Assembly: GCA_002457295.1 (NCBI GenBank)
Contig: NTKF01000017.1
Span: 1 to 26,808, forward strand
Direction: 5' to 3'
Length of the DNA stretch: 26,808 nucleotides
Origin: Flavobacteriales bacterium MED-G22
Lineage (GTDB): Bacteria > Bacteroidota > Bacteroidia > Flavobacteriales > Flavobacteriaceae
The position numbers were made by a program, and so were the translations under genes. The notes under the pieces are model-generated. The model worked only from the letters and a program-made list of their open reading frames with translations. It was not told where the DNA came from and made no database searches. The number at the start of each line of letters is the position of its first letter. Positions within the stretch are counted from its first letter, which is position 1. Positions 1 to 5,903 of the stretch are shown one piece after another.

Positions 1-1
1 A

Positions 2-151
2 ACCGTAAGCAGCAAGGTTAACTGCTATTATAAGAAGAATAAATACTGGGAGTGGAGGACCACCTTCTAAGAAAATCGTATTGAATAATGCCGAAAGTAA
101 TAATCCACACGAACATAGGAATGAGGAGGATATGCCGATGACATAAAAAAT
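2..151 (-). other. Open hydrophobic reading frame running off the left edge
   Basis: A minus-strand frame stays open from a TAG at 152-154 to the window edge, about 50 codons. It reads as hydrophobic, membrane-like sequence, with a stretch PVFILLIIAVNLAAYG near the edge. It has no in-frame ATG and overlaps the first 24-bp repeat, so it may be part of a neighbouring gene, a decayed fragment or chance. The opposite strand is also open from the edge to a TAA at about 68-70. No product is proposed. Confidence 0.15.
117..140 (+). repeat. 24-bp cassette-boundary repeat, copy 1
   Basis: This copy matches copy 4 (2113-2136) at 20 of 24 positions and keeps the core GAGGATATGCCGATG (126-140) exactly. 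The run GACATAAAAAA after it resembles the same position in copy 3. TATGCC-GAT-GACATA could form a small imperfect hairpin. The copy lies about 60 bp beyond the 3' end of the first NTF2-like gene. Confidence 0.7.
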
Positions 152-201
152 CTATTTTAAATCTTCTTTTTTAATGAAGTAAAAAATTGAAAAATCATTT
201 T

Positions 202-663
202 TTAGTTAGGCACAATGGTTACATCAAAAATTTTCCATCCATTATCTGTTTTTCTAAACATATAGAGTGCTCTCCCTTCGTGAACCAAGTTATATTTTTT
301 ACCATATCTGTTATAAAATGCATCTATGATACATAAATCTTTATTTATCCATATGGGTTTAATTTTTTTATAAAGTGAATACCAATAATCATCACCAACT
401 ACTTCAGAACTTCTCGCTACCTTATAAAATTTAATTAATTCTTCTTTGTCTTTTAAAACTGTATTTCCAATCGGAGCTTTGAAGGTGGTTGGATAGTCAA
501 AGTAATTTGCGATACTTTCAAAATCCTCGTATTCATAAGCTTTTCCATAATTTTCAAGTAAATCAATAATTATAGCGTCAGCTTTTTTCCCTGCTTTCAT
601 ATTTCTTGGCTGTTGAGAAAAAACTAGGAATGGAAGTAACATCAAAAATAAGGTATTCTTCAT
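202..663 (-). CDS. Secreted NTF2/SnoaL-like (DUF4440-type) protein
   Basis: The product is a small exported protein of 153 residues with an NTF2-like alpha+beta fold: an N-terminal helix (ADAIIIDLLENYGKAYEYED), a central KDKEELIKFY segment and C-terminal strands ending in WKIFDVTIVPN. Known members of this fold are ligand-binding or small catalytic domains; no reaction can be assigned here. The frame extends to an ATG at 691-693, but I chose the ATG at 661-663. It gives a normal signal peptide (MKNTLFLMLLPFLVFSQ, probable cleavage before QQ), and it leaves a sensible 5' leader behind the promoter-like block at 704-717. The gene stands alone between repeat copies 1 and 2, so its neighbours say little about its role. 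The product is probably periplasmic. The fold is likely, the function unknown. Confidence 0.75.
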   Translation of the reverse strand: MKNTLFLMLLPFLVFSQQPRNMKAGKKADAIIIDLLENYGKAYEYEDFESIANYFDYPTTFKAPIGNTVLKDKEELIKFYKVARSSEVVGDDYWYSLYKKIKPIWINKDLCIIDAFYNRYGKKYNLVHEGRALYMFRKTDNGWKIFDVTIVPN

Positions 664-703
664 TTTAAATAATTTATGGTTATTAATAAACATAACCTAT
701 TTA

Positions 704-717
704 CTTTAAATATACAA
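704..717 (-). promoter_or_regulatory. Promoter-like block upstream of NTF2-like gene
   Basis: Read on the minus strand this is TTGTATATTTAAAG. Nearly the same 14-mer precedes the genes at 1513-2004 and 2145-3602 at a similar distance. The TATATTTA within it resembles the Bacteroidota -7 element TAnnTTTG with its last base changed. It lies 41 nt from the ATG at 663 but only 11 nt from the ATG at 693, which favours the inner start. Confidence 0.4.
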
Positions 718-736
718 GTTGTTAGAAGTAATTGAG

Positions 737-760
737 TCTAATAAAGAGGATATGCCAGTG
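737..760 (+). repeat. 24-bp cassette-boundary repeat, copy 2
   Basis: This copy matches copy 4 at 19 of 24 positions. The core reads GAGGATATGCCAGTG, with a GA-to-AG change near its end. It lies between the divergently transcribed NTF2-like gene and the DUF6428 gene, so here it is in a promoter region and not at a 3' end. Confidence 0.65.
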
Positions 761-899
761 ATTTAAATCTCAGGGATGATTTCTAGTTTTTGTTCTAAAG
801 CTAAACTTAAAAAACCTTGAACTCTGATTTTGATTTATCAAAAAAACCGAATGTTATTTTTTTGAGTTTGTGTAATTTTATAGCATTAAAAAATTAAAT

Positions 900-1361
900 A
901 TGAGGCTCTCATCTTTAAAAACGGCGCTTAATGAATTAGATAATCTAAAGTTTCAACTTCCTGATGGGCAATTTGTGCCTGCACATTTTCATATTACTGA
1001 AGTGGGTAAAATAGAGCGAAATTTTATAGATTGTGGTGGTGTTTTGCGTCAGGAAAACAAACTCAATCTTCAGCTTTGGGTAGCTTCGGATTATGACCAC
1101 CGACTAGAATCGAATGATGTATTGAATATACTGCAATTGGCTGAAAAGCATTTAGGAATTTCTAATATGGAAGTAGAAGTTGAGTATCAGCAAAACACAA
1201 TTGGTCGTTTTAAATTGGCATTAGATGGCGACGTATTTCAACTTATTAATACCCAAACAAATTGCCTTGCTCCTGACCAATGCGGTGTCTCGCTAGAAAA
1301 GCCTCGTGTTCGACTTACTTCGGGTGGTTTAAGTTGTAATCCAAAATCAAATTGTTGTTAA
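900..1361 (+). CDS. DUF6428 family protein
   Basis: This 153-residue soluble protein has no signal peptide or membrane segment. I recognise it as a DUF6428-type protein by VPAHFHITEVGKIER (His29, His31), the FIDCGG segment (Cys45) and the cysteine-rich C-terminus with CLAPDQC and SCNPKSNCC (Cys122, 128, 146, 152, 153). The histidines and cysteines suggest metal or metalloid binding. From general knowledge, relatives are often found beside arsR and arsenic-resistance genes in flavobacteria. None of those neighbours is present here: the gene sits alone between repeat copies 2 and 3, on the strand opposite to the other array genes. The start ATG follows an A-rich leader (AAAAATTAAATA) with no Shine-Dalgarno site, as is usual in this phylum. 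The family call is fairly secure; the biochemical role is unknown. Confidence 0.75.
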   Translation: MRLSSLKTALNELDNLKFQLPDGQFVPAHFHITEVGKIERNFIDCGGVLRQENKLNLQLWVASDYDHRLESNDVLNILQLAEKHLGISNMEVEVEYQQNTIGRFKLALDGDVFQLINTQTNCLAPDQCGVSLEKPRVRLTSGGLSCNPKSNCC

Positions 1362-1439
1362 TAGGGACTGGTAATTTATTTGAATGAGAAGTAATTGCAG
1401 AAAGAACACTTTGACGATTTATGCTTAGATGTGACTGAG

Positions 1440-1463
1440 CTTAACGAGGGATATATACCGATG
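1440..1463 (+). repeat. 24-bp cassette-boundary repeat, copy 3
   Basis: This copy matches copy 4 at 18 of 24 positions. It begins GCTTAAC (1439-1445), which fits the integron core-site half RYYYAAC, and ends in a perfect small inverted repeat TATACC-GAT-GGTATA. It lies between the convergent ends of the DUF6428 gene and the NTF2-like lipoprotein gene, next to the terminator. Confidence 0.6.
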
Positions 1464-1470
1464 GTATAAA

Positions 1471-1493
1471 AAACCCTCCACTTGGGAGGGTTT
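1471..1493 (-). terminator. Rho-independent terminator of the NTF2-like lipoprotein gene
   Basis: A 9-bp perfect stem (AAACCCTCC at 1471-1479 with GGAGGGTTT at 1485-1493) encloses the loop ACTTG. On the minus strand it is followed directly by a T run (TTTTTTATACC), 20 bp after the stop codon of the gene at 1513-2004. The stem could also stop plus-strand transcripts of the DUF6428 gene, but the T tract there is poor. Confidence 0.85.
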
Positions 1494-1512
1494 AAAAGTA
1501 TAAATAAAACTA

Positions 1513-2004
1513 TTATTCTTTCATTTGAGACATAGCTGCAGCTTCCTTTATTTGGAAAGTGGGGTCATAGTATACTTGAAAGATTACAGCTTTTCCATTT
1601 TCCCATTTAAAATCTGTGTGACCTCTAGCAATAGTAGTCTCTTTAGTACGACTTCCAGTATAAGTCAGGGTAAACCAGTGATTAGTCCAAATTTCTCCAT
1701 TTTTAAAATAATTTGTGTGCGAATAATCATCTGAAACTTTTATTGATTCAAATAATATATGGTCTTGTTTTAAACCCTCCATAGTGGTTTTTTTATCTAA
1801 TACGATATTATTAAATCTTACCTCACAATCAACTGAAAATAATTCATCCCATAAATCAAAATCATTATTTACATATGATTTTAGAAGTTCTTTAGCATTA
1901 AGTGAATATTCGTCGTTATCTTTTACAATTGCAGTGCCTAATTGTTCGTTTGAACAAGAAAAAACAAGTAATGATAATAGAAGTGTTGAATAAATTTTTT
2001 TCAT
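1513..2004 (-). CDS. NTF2/SnoaL-like lipoprotein
   Basis: This 163-residue protein starts with a lipoprotein signal (MKKIYSTLLLSLLVFSC, lipidated Cys17). The mature part resembles the NTF2/SnoaL fold: an N-terminal helix (YSLNAKELLKSYVNNDFDLW), a segment around TMEGLKQDHILFESI, and late strands including TNHWFTLTYTG and GHTDFKWENGKAVIFQVYYD. This shape is shared by stress-related DUF4440-type proteins and some enzymes; no catalytic residues can be named. It probably sits in the outer membrane facing the periplasm. It has its own promoter-like block (2029-2042) and its own terminator (1471-1493), so it appears to be a self-contained unit between repeat copies 3 and 4. It shares the fold with the gene at 202-663 but is not an obvious close paralog. 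The function is unknown. Confidence 0.75.
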   Translation of the reverse strand: MKKIYSTLLLSLLVFSCSNEQLGTAIVKDNDEYSLNAKELLKSYVNNDFDLWDELFSVDCEVRFNNIVLDKKTTMEGLKQDHILFESIKVSDDYSHTNYFKNGEIWTNHWFTLTYTGSRTKETTIARGHTDFKWENGKAVIFQVYYDPTFQIKEAAAMSQMKE

Positions 2005-2028
2005 TTTAATTGATTTATGATTAGTAAT

Positions 2029-2042
2029 ATTTTAATATACAA
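2029..2042 (-). promoter_or_regulatory. Promoter-like block upstream of NTF2-like lipoprotein gene
   Basis: On the minus strand this is TTGTATATTAAAAT, 25 nt before the ATG, close to the blocks at 704-717 and 3622-3635. A TTTG lies 18 nt upstream of its TATA, a spacing compatible with the -33/-7 promoter arrangement of Bacteroidota. Confidence 0.45.
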
Positions 2043-2112
2043 AATGATTTGATTTTTCAAAACCTGTCTGCTCACTTAACAAGGAACATATAATGACAAA
2101 TTACTCCCCAAA

Positions 2113-2136
2113 CTTAATGAAGAGGATATGCCGATG
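2113..2136 (+). repeat. 24-bp cassette-boundary repeat, copy 4 (reference copy)
   Basis: The copy reads CTTAATGAAGAG followed by GATATGCCGATG. It ends 8 bp from the stop codon of the InlB-repeat lipoprotein gene. A more degenerate version (14 of 24 matches), beginning ACTTAAC, lies just to its left at 2075-2098, suggesting that this boundary once held two copies. Confidence 0.75.
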
Positions 2137-2144
2137 ATTTGATT

Positions 2145-3602
2145 TTAATCGACAATATATCCTGATTCTCCTTGGTCACCGTCTTGAAATATTTCCCTTA
2201 ATATCTCTTTACTTGGTATAGAAATTACTGGCTTAAAATAAGTGTTATAAAGTTCATAACCCAAAGGGTTATTGGCTAAAACACCTTCTGGAGTTCTTGC
2301 ATTGTCATTCCATTCTGGAGATAGACTTCCACCTTCCCAAAACTCACTAAATTCCCACATCCCATAGGTTAATAAATACTGGTACTCTTTAAGCATAACT
2401 GGCCAAGCATCACGGTTATTGATATCACCTCCATAACCTTCAATATCAAAAACCCCATTTGTATAAGCTTCTCTCATTGCAAGAAAAACATCTGTATTGG
2501 TTATATCTTCTTCCTCTGCTTCTATATTTAAAGCTTCAGTTGAGCCCTGAACTCCTCCTCTTACTCCAAAACGATGAAGAGTGTGAAGTGTATGTTCCAT
2601 AATTTCATTAATATCATCATCCCCTGTGCCCCGACTATCAATATTTTTGTACCACACCATATCATCTAAAGCTAAAGCATCTTCAAAGGCTTCTAAACCA
2701 GGATATGATTGATTCCGGTTATCATCTAAAAAATTTGGAGAATATTCATTTCCACCTCCTCTAGCAATTCTTTGACCCGTCAGGTATCCTTTATGCCAAC
2801 CAATTTCACCTTTAAGAGTTTTAATCATATTTAGTTGAGAATTAGCATCAATATCTTCACCATCTTTATCTATAAGTAATTCAAATACCCTTGCAGTTTT
2901 ATATATCCAAAAATCCGGCACAGCTAGCTGGCCTCCAATGTCACCTGCAACAATCAGCTTGATTCCATTAACAACTAATTCTCTATCATAAAAAACGACA
3001 GGTTCAATGGTTATTATATCTCCGTTTGAATAGTAATCTTCATTTGATTCTATAATCTGAAAATTTGCCTGAATAGTTAAGTTAGAATTAATACTTATTG
3101 TAAAACTATTTGATTGATTATCATTTCCATCCCATTCTATAAACTCGTATCCATCCTCTGCAGTAGCTGTAACTGTAACTTCAGTACCTTCCTCATATTC
3201 TCCTCCTTCAGTTGAGACTGTTCCTCCTTCGCTCGTGGTTACAGTAAGCGTATAAATTGGTATTAACTCAAATAGTGCCTGATAGGTTTGGTTTGAGTTT
3301 AAGGTAATAGTTAGGCTTTCATTTGTGGAGTCATTTCCTTCCCATCCAGTAAACCTGTATCTCTCATTTGCTGAAGCTGTAAAGGTAACCTCTGTCCCTT
3401 CCTCATAAGTTCCTCCTTCTGTAGATACTGTCCCTCCCTCTTCTGCTGATACTGTTAAAGTATATTCTACTGGGTCAGGTTCAGCCTCTTGTTGAGGTGT
3501 TTGAACAACTGGAGTTAATGACTCATCTTCTTCAGTTGAACAACTAAAAACAAGTGTAAGGAATAGAATACAAGTAGTTAAAAGGGAAAGATAAAACTTC
3601 AT
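2145..3602 (-). CDS. Lipoprotein with two InlB-type repeats and an unassigned C-terminal domain
   Basis: This 485-residue protein has a lipoprotein signal with Cys21 (LTLVFSC) followed by STEEDES, an acidic stretch like the export signal that sends flavobacterial lipoproteins to the cell surface. Two tandem repeats of about 67 residues follow (47-113 and 117-182). Each begins YTLTV, carries EGGTVSTEGG, YEEGTEVT and a W-x-GND motif, and fits the divergent InlB B-repeat family, usually a stalk or adhesive module. Residues 200-485 form a separate domain rich in aromatic and acidic residues, with a histidine cluster EHTLHTLHRFGVRGG (His337, 340, 343), GGGNEYSPNF and WEFSEFWEGGSLSPEW. I recall similar C-terminal regions in proteins of other marine bacteria but know no assigned function. 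The cluster hints at metal binding but does not match HExxH. It is the largest gene in the repeat-bounded array. Confidence 0.7.
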   Translation of the reverse strand: MKFYLSLLTTCILFLTLVFSCSTEEDESLTPVVQTPQQEAEPDPVEYTLTVSAEEGGTVSTEGGTYEEGTEVTFTASANERYRFTGWEGNDSTNESLTITLNSNQTYQALFELIPIYTLTVTTSEGGTVSTEGGEYEEGTEVTVTATAEDGYEFIEWDGNDNQSNSFTISINSNLTIQANFQIIESNEDYYSNGDIITIEPVVFYDRELVVNGIKLIVAGDIGGQLAVPDFWIYKTARVFELLIDKDGEDIDANSQLNMIKTLKGEIGWHKGYLTGQRIARGGGNEYSPNFLDDNRNQSYPGLEAFEDALALDDMVWYKNIDSRGTGDDDINEIMEHTLHTLHRFGVRGGVQGSTEALNIEAEEEDITNTDVFLAMREAYTNGVFDIEGYGGDINNRDAWPVMLKEYQYLLTYGMWEFSEFWEGGSLSPEWNDNARTPEGVLANNPLGYELYNTYFKPVISIPSKEILREIFQDGDQGESGYIVD

Positions 3603-3621
3603 TTGAATGGTTTAAGATTAT

Positions 3622-3635
3622 CTTTAAATCTACAA
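3622..3635 (-). promoter_or_regulatory. Promoter-like block upstream of InlB-repeat lipoprotein gene
   Basis: On the minus strand this is TTGTAGATTTAAAG, 20 nt before the ATG. It differs at one base from the block at 704-717. A hairpin-forming sequence (AACCTTT-CTA-AAAGGTT) lies just upstream of it, on the side of repeat copy 5. Confidence 0.4.
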
Positions 3636-3677
3636 TAAATAAATATAACCTTTCTAAAAGGTTTAGAAATCCTCAAA

Positions 3678-3701
3678 CTTAATGAAGAGGATATGCTGAT
3701 G
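3678..3701 (+). repeat. 24-bp cassette-boundary repeat, copy 5
   Basis: This copy is identical to copy 4 at 23 of 24 positions (C to T within GATATGCTGATG), and the preceding CAAA is shared too. It closes the array on the right: no further convincing copy was found to its right. Confidence 0.75.
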
Positions 3702-3937
3702 GTTTACTAAATGTGATTATGTTCCTCTTACATAAAAAAGTGGTTTTTTCAGCCCATGCCGATACCTTAAGTGCATTTAATGCAATTAAAAAATAACTAT
3801 AGGCCCAAAGATTTTTGTATTTACCCCCGTTTTAATCGAGGCTTTTTTATTTATTAGGTCTCATTACTTGTTTCTTCGGTGGCTGATAAGTTAGATTTTA
3901 ACACAATCCCCCATAGACGTAAAACTTAATCAAGCTG

Positions 3938-4054
3938 CTAACTGAATAACTTTCGCCGTATGTAGGCAGAAAGTGAAATCCTCATTTTGTTGCACCTTTT
4001 GATTAACTCTTCTTTGTCTTTTGCATGAATTTTAAAGATAATTACTGATTCCAT
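3938..4054 (-). CDS. Minimal ribbon-helix-helix (CopG/MobC-like) protein
   Basis: This 38-codon ORF is short, but its product has the full outline of an RHH DNA-binding domain. It has an N-terminal strand of alternating hydrophobic residues (SVIIFKIHAKD), a charged helix (KDKEELIKRCNKMR), a turn, and a second helix of the form SLSAYIRRKLF. The S-x-S-x-YIRR pattern is typical of plasmid mobilization accessory proteins (MobC) and of CopG/Arc-type repressors. MobC proteins are usually about 100 residues or longer, so this is either an N-terminal remnant or a compact repressor like CopG, which is about 45 residues. Tandem 22-bp repeats lie 34 bp upstream of its start, where an autoregulatory operator would be expected. 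No relaxase or replication gene is next to it. The domain call is from motif shape only. Confidence 0.45.
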   Translation of the reverse strand: MESVIIFKIHAKDKEELIKRCNKMRISLSAYIRRKLFS

Positions 4055-4087
4055 ATGTTTAAATTAAAGTTTAATGATAAGTCTTAT

Positions 4088-4131
4088 ATAGTCACTATGT
4101 GTTAGATATGTAGCCAATATGTGGTAGATAT
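4088..4131 (-). repeat. Two tandem 22-bp direct repeats (iteron-like)
   Basis: The units 4088-4109 and 4110-4131 are contiguous and identical at 18 of 22 positions. On the minus strand they read ATATCTAMCACATAKTGRCT followed by A and then C or T. A partial third unit (ATAGCCACTAT, 4144-4154) lies beyond. A period of 22 bp is about two helical turns, which suits cooperative binding on one DNA face. The position upstream of the RHH ORF suggests an operator, an iteron or part of an oriT. Confidence 0.55.
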
Positions 4132-4621
4132 AATCAATAATTCATAGCCACTATCAATTAAGTTTAATAAGAATTAAATATTGTTCCCCCTCCTTAGATT
4201 TAGTTTTGTAGATGCCACCTACTTTTTGGCGATTTAATGCGATAAGTTGAATGGAAGCTGGGGGAAATACGAAATCTAATAAGGTTACTTCCGCAATTCT
4301 TATAGCTAATTTTACCTGAGCCAACAGCCTCACAATTATGACTGAAGTTTGGTTGGTTTATGATGATTTCCAACTATCATTTATTAAAGTAACTCACAAA
4401 GCCTATACTGTTTTAATATAAGTTGAAATATGTTAGTCTATGATTTTAATAATTTTTGATGAATTAGCAATTGGCAGTTGGGTAGCATTACTATTATTGA
4501 ATACTTTAAAAACAAAATTGTTAAAAAGTATGTTTGTGGCAATCGGATTTTTTTTGATTAGCTATTAGTAGAATATTAAATCGCCACTAATTAAATCTAA
4601 CCGACTATTAGGGAAGTAACT

Positions 4622-5275
4622 TTAGAAATTTCCTTTATTAAAAGAATTAAAAGTGGTGACTTTCTCAGTTTGCTTCTTTTTAAGTTGTTCTACCATTATT
4701 TTAGCAAGATTTGAAACAGCTAATGGTTTTTGAGACTTTAGTATTCCGAAATAATTCAAAAAACCAAAGATTTTTATTCCAATTTTCTCACCTGTTCTAA
4801 TAAGGTCTTTTTGCCTAATCAATGTTGGAGGTTGGAATATTTGAATTGTTTTAAAAGGTAATTTTTTAACTGCTTCTTCGAGTTTACCCTTTATTTTGGG
4901 ATAGAAAAAAGGAGAGTTTTCGTTAGCTCCAGTAGAGGAGACAAGAGAATAGTTGGGAACTCCATTTTCAGACGCTATTTTGGCAAATTCAAATTGATAA
5001 GTCAAGTCAACTAAATATTGTTTCTCCTTACTTCCTGCATCACGGAGCGTAGTTCCAAGACAAGAGAAAAGTACATCCCCTTTTATTGAATTTTTATAAT
5101 CTTCAATCTTAGAAAAATCAATAATATAAGTCTTAAGTTTACTATGGGTTATGTTTGGGTCGTTTCGAACAAATATTGAAACTGAATTAAAACTTTCATC
5201 TTCCAATAATTGAGAAACTAACTCTTGCCCAGTAGCACCTGTTGCCCCAATGACTAGTGCGTTTAATTTTTCCAT
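4622..5275 (-). CDS. NAD(P)-binding atypical SDR (NmrA/TIP30-like)
   Basis: This 217-residue cytoplasmic protein opens with a Rossmann beta-alpha-beta and a dinucleotide-binding glycine motif (LVIGATGATG, Gly10 to Gly16). Further features are FSCLGTTLRDAG, a typical segment after the fourth strand, and YSLVSSTGANENSPFFYPKIKGKLEEAV, which contains the S-x(n)-Y-x-x-x-K catalytic arrangement (Tyr, then Lys in YPKIK). The ending IQIFQPPTLIRQ is usual for TIP30/HTATIP2-like proteins. Members are small oxidoreductases or NAD(P)H sensors of mostly unknown substrate. The length is normal for the family, and the ATG choice is clear because the Rossmann motif begins within 10 residues. It is a single gene with no operon partner, between the gene-poor spacer and the tRNA gene. 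Confidence 0.8.
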   Translation of the reverse strand: MEKLNALVIGATGATGQELVSQLLEDESFNSVSIFVRNDPNITHSKLKTYIIDFSKIEDYKNSIKGDVLFSCLGTTLRDAGSKEKQYLVDLTYQFEFAKIASENGVPNYSLVSSTGANENSPFFYPKIKGKLEEAVKKLPFKTIQIFQPPTLIRQKDLIRTGEKIGIKIFGFLNYFGILKSQKPLAVSNLAKIMVEQLKKKQTEKVTTFNSFNKGNF

Positions 5276-5549
5276 TTATTTTGATATTTGATATAAAGAT
5301 ATATAATCAAATGGCAGTTGGAAAAAATGCCAAGAATACACTTTAAGGAGATTATTTCTTTAAGGCACTAACCCCTCAGAGTCCAATAAAATAGAGCTAT
5401 GAGAAACGAAGTTTCGAATGAAATTCGAGTAAAAAGCGTGCTAAATACCTGCCAAAAACAGCTAATTTTCGTATGTTAAAGTTTAAAATGTACTTAAAGC
5501 TTTTAACAACTTTTTTATGAGAATACAGTTGGATAGAGTGGGAGAGCTC
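5276..5549. other. Intergenic stretch with a possible radical-SAM gene remnant
   Basis: No full gene is seen here. A 26-codon plus-strand ORF (5399-5479) begins MRNEVSNEIRVKSVLN, which resembles the first residues of spore-photolyase-like radical SAM proteins as I remember them. It then diverges and stops before any cysteine motif. The DNA there also forms two adjacent small inverted repeats, both with GAA loops (GAAAC-GAA-GTTTC and CGAAT-GAA-ATTCG, 5403-5427). The SDR gene promoter should lie in the left part of this stretch, but I see no clear box. Confidence 0.25.
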
Positions 5550-5559
5550 AAAGAAAAAA

Positions 5560-5575
5560 CCCAGTGTTTACTGGG
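5560..5575 (-). terminator. Rho-independent terminator downstream of tRNA-Asn
   Basis: On the minus strand a perfect 6-bp stem (CCCAGT with ACTGGG) and a 4-nt loop are extended by AAAG/CTTT-like flanks. A TTTTTTC run follows directly. It lies 45 bp after the end of the tRNA and is the natural end of that transcript. Confidence 0.8.
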
Positions 5576-5620
5576 CTTTGATTGTTTGTTAGGTCTTGTG
5601 TAGTGTAGCGGTTAGGCTAG

Positions 5621-5694
5621 CTCCTCCTCTTGGGCTCGAACCAAGGACCCTCTGATTAACAGTCAGATGCTCTAACCAACTGAGCTAAGGAGGA
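5621..5694 (-). tRNA. tRNA-Asn (anticodon GTT)
   Basis: The cloverleaf is complete on the minus strand. The acceptor stem pairs TCCTCCT (5688-5694) with AGGAGGA (5622-5628), with discriminator G at 5621. The D arm has GCTCAGTTGGTTAGAGC. The anticodon stem TCTGA/TCAGA encloses CTGTTAA, with anticodon GTT complementary to 5658-5660. The T arm is CTTGG-TTCGAGC-CCAAG. CCA is not encoded. No copy of the tRNA 3' end was seen elsewhere in the window, so there is no sign of an integration site here. Confidence 0.97.
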
Positions 5695-5842
5695 AAGTTT
5701 AAGTGCGCAAATATAAATGTTTTATCACATTAAACAAACGAAAAAATTGAAGCTTAAATACTTTATTTACTTCTAAAACTACTTTAGTATTTCTATGAAC
5801 TTTTGGACATAGCCATTTTATTTAAATTTAATCTAAATAAAC

Positions 5843-5873
5843 TTGTGCAAATAAATATCCTTCAATATATTTG
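5843..5873 (+). promoter_or_regulatory. Bacteroidota-type promoter of the TonB-dependent receptor gene
   Basis: A TTG (5843-5845) is followed after 20 bp by TATATTTG (5866-5873), an exact match to the flavobacterial -33 TTG and -7 TAnnTTTG consensus. Transcription would begin near 5880, giving a leader of about 25 nt before the GTG start at 5904. Confidence 0.7.
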
Positions 5874-5903
5874 GCTTTTATTATTTATAATTGATCTAAA
5901 TAA

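Larger units (their letters stand above)
3702..4621. other. Gene-poor spacer with probable mobile-element remnants
   Basis: About 900 bp without a long ORF. It holds the 38-codon RHH ORF (3938-4054) and tandem 22-bp repeats (4088-4131), which are listed separately. A weak plus-strand terminator-like hairpin (CCCCCG...CGAGGC then TTTTTT) is at 3824-3848. A 12-bp perfect inverted repeat (TGGCGATTTAAT at 4227-4238, ATTAAATCGCCA at 4575-4586) encloses a segment with a 42-codon hydrophobic plus-strand ORF (4440-4568) that I do not consider a secure gene. The rest is AT-rich sequence that I cannot assign. Confidence 0.5.

Noticed and set aside
117..3701. Classical integron with attC sites
   Set aside because: Only RYYYAAC-like halves are seen at two or three boundaries. 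No GTTRRRY partner, no long imperfect palindrome and no integron integrase is in the window, so the cassette idea is kept without the integron label.
3751..3775. Possible sixth copy of the 24-bp repeat (contains ATGCCGAT)
   Set aside because: Only 8 bases match in a row and the flanks differ, which is expected by chance in 27 kb.
3921..3950. AAAACTTAATCAAG as a further boundary repeat
   Set aside because: The first part is like copies 4 and 5, but the GATATGCCGATG half is absent and it overlaps the end of the RHH ORF.
4440..4568. 42-codon plus-strand ORF, hydrophobic
   Set aside because: It resembles a transmembrane segment, but it has no family motif, promoter or neighbour support, and AT-rich DNA easily gives such ORFs.
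5621..5694. Integration site at the tRNA-Asn 3' end
   Set aside because: No second copy of the tRNA 3' end is found in the window and no integrase is next to it.
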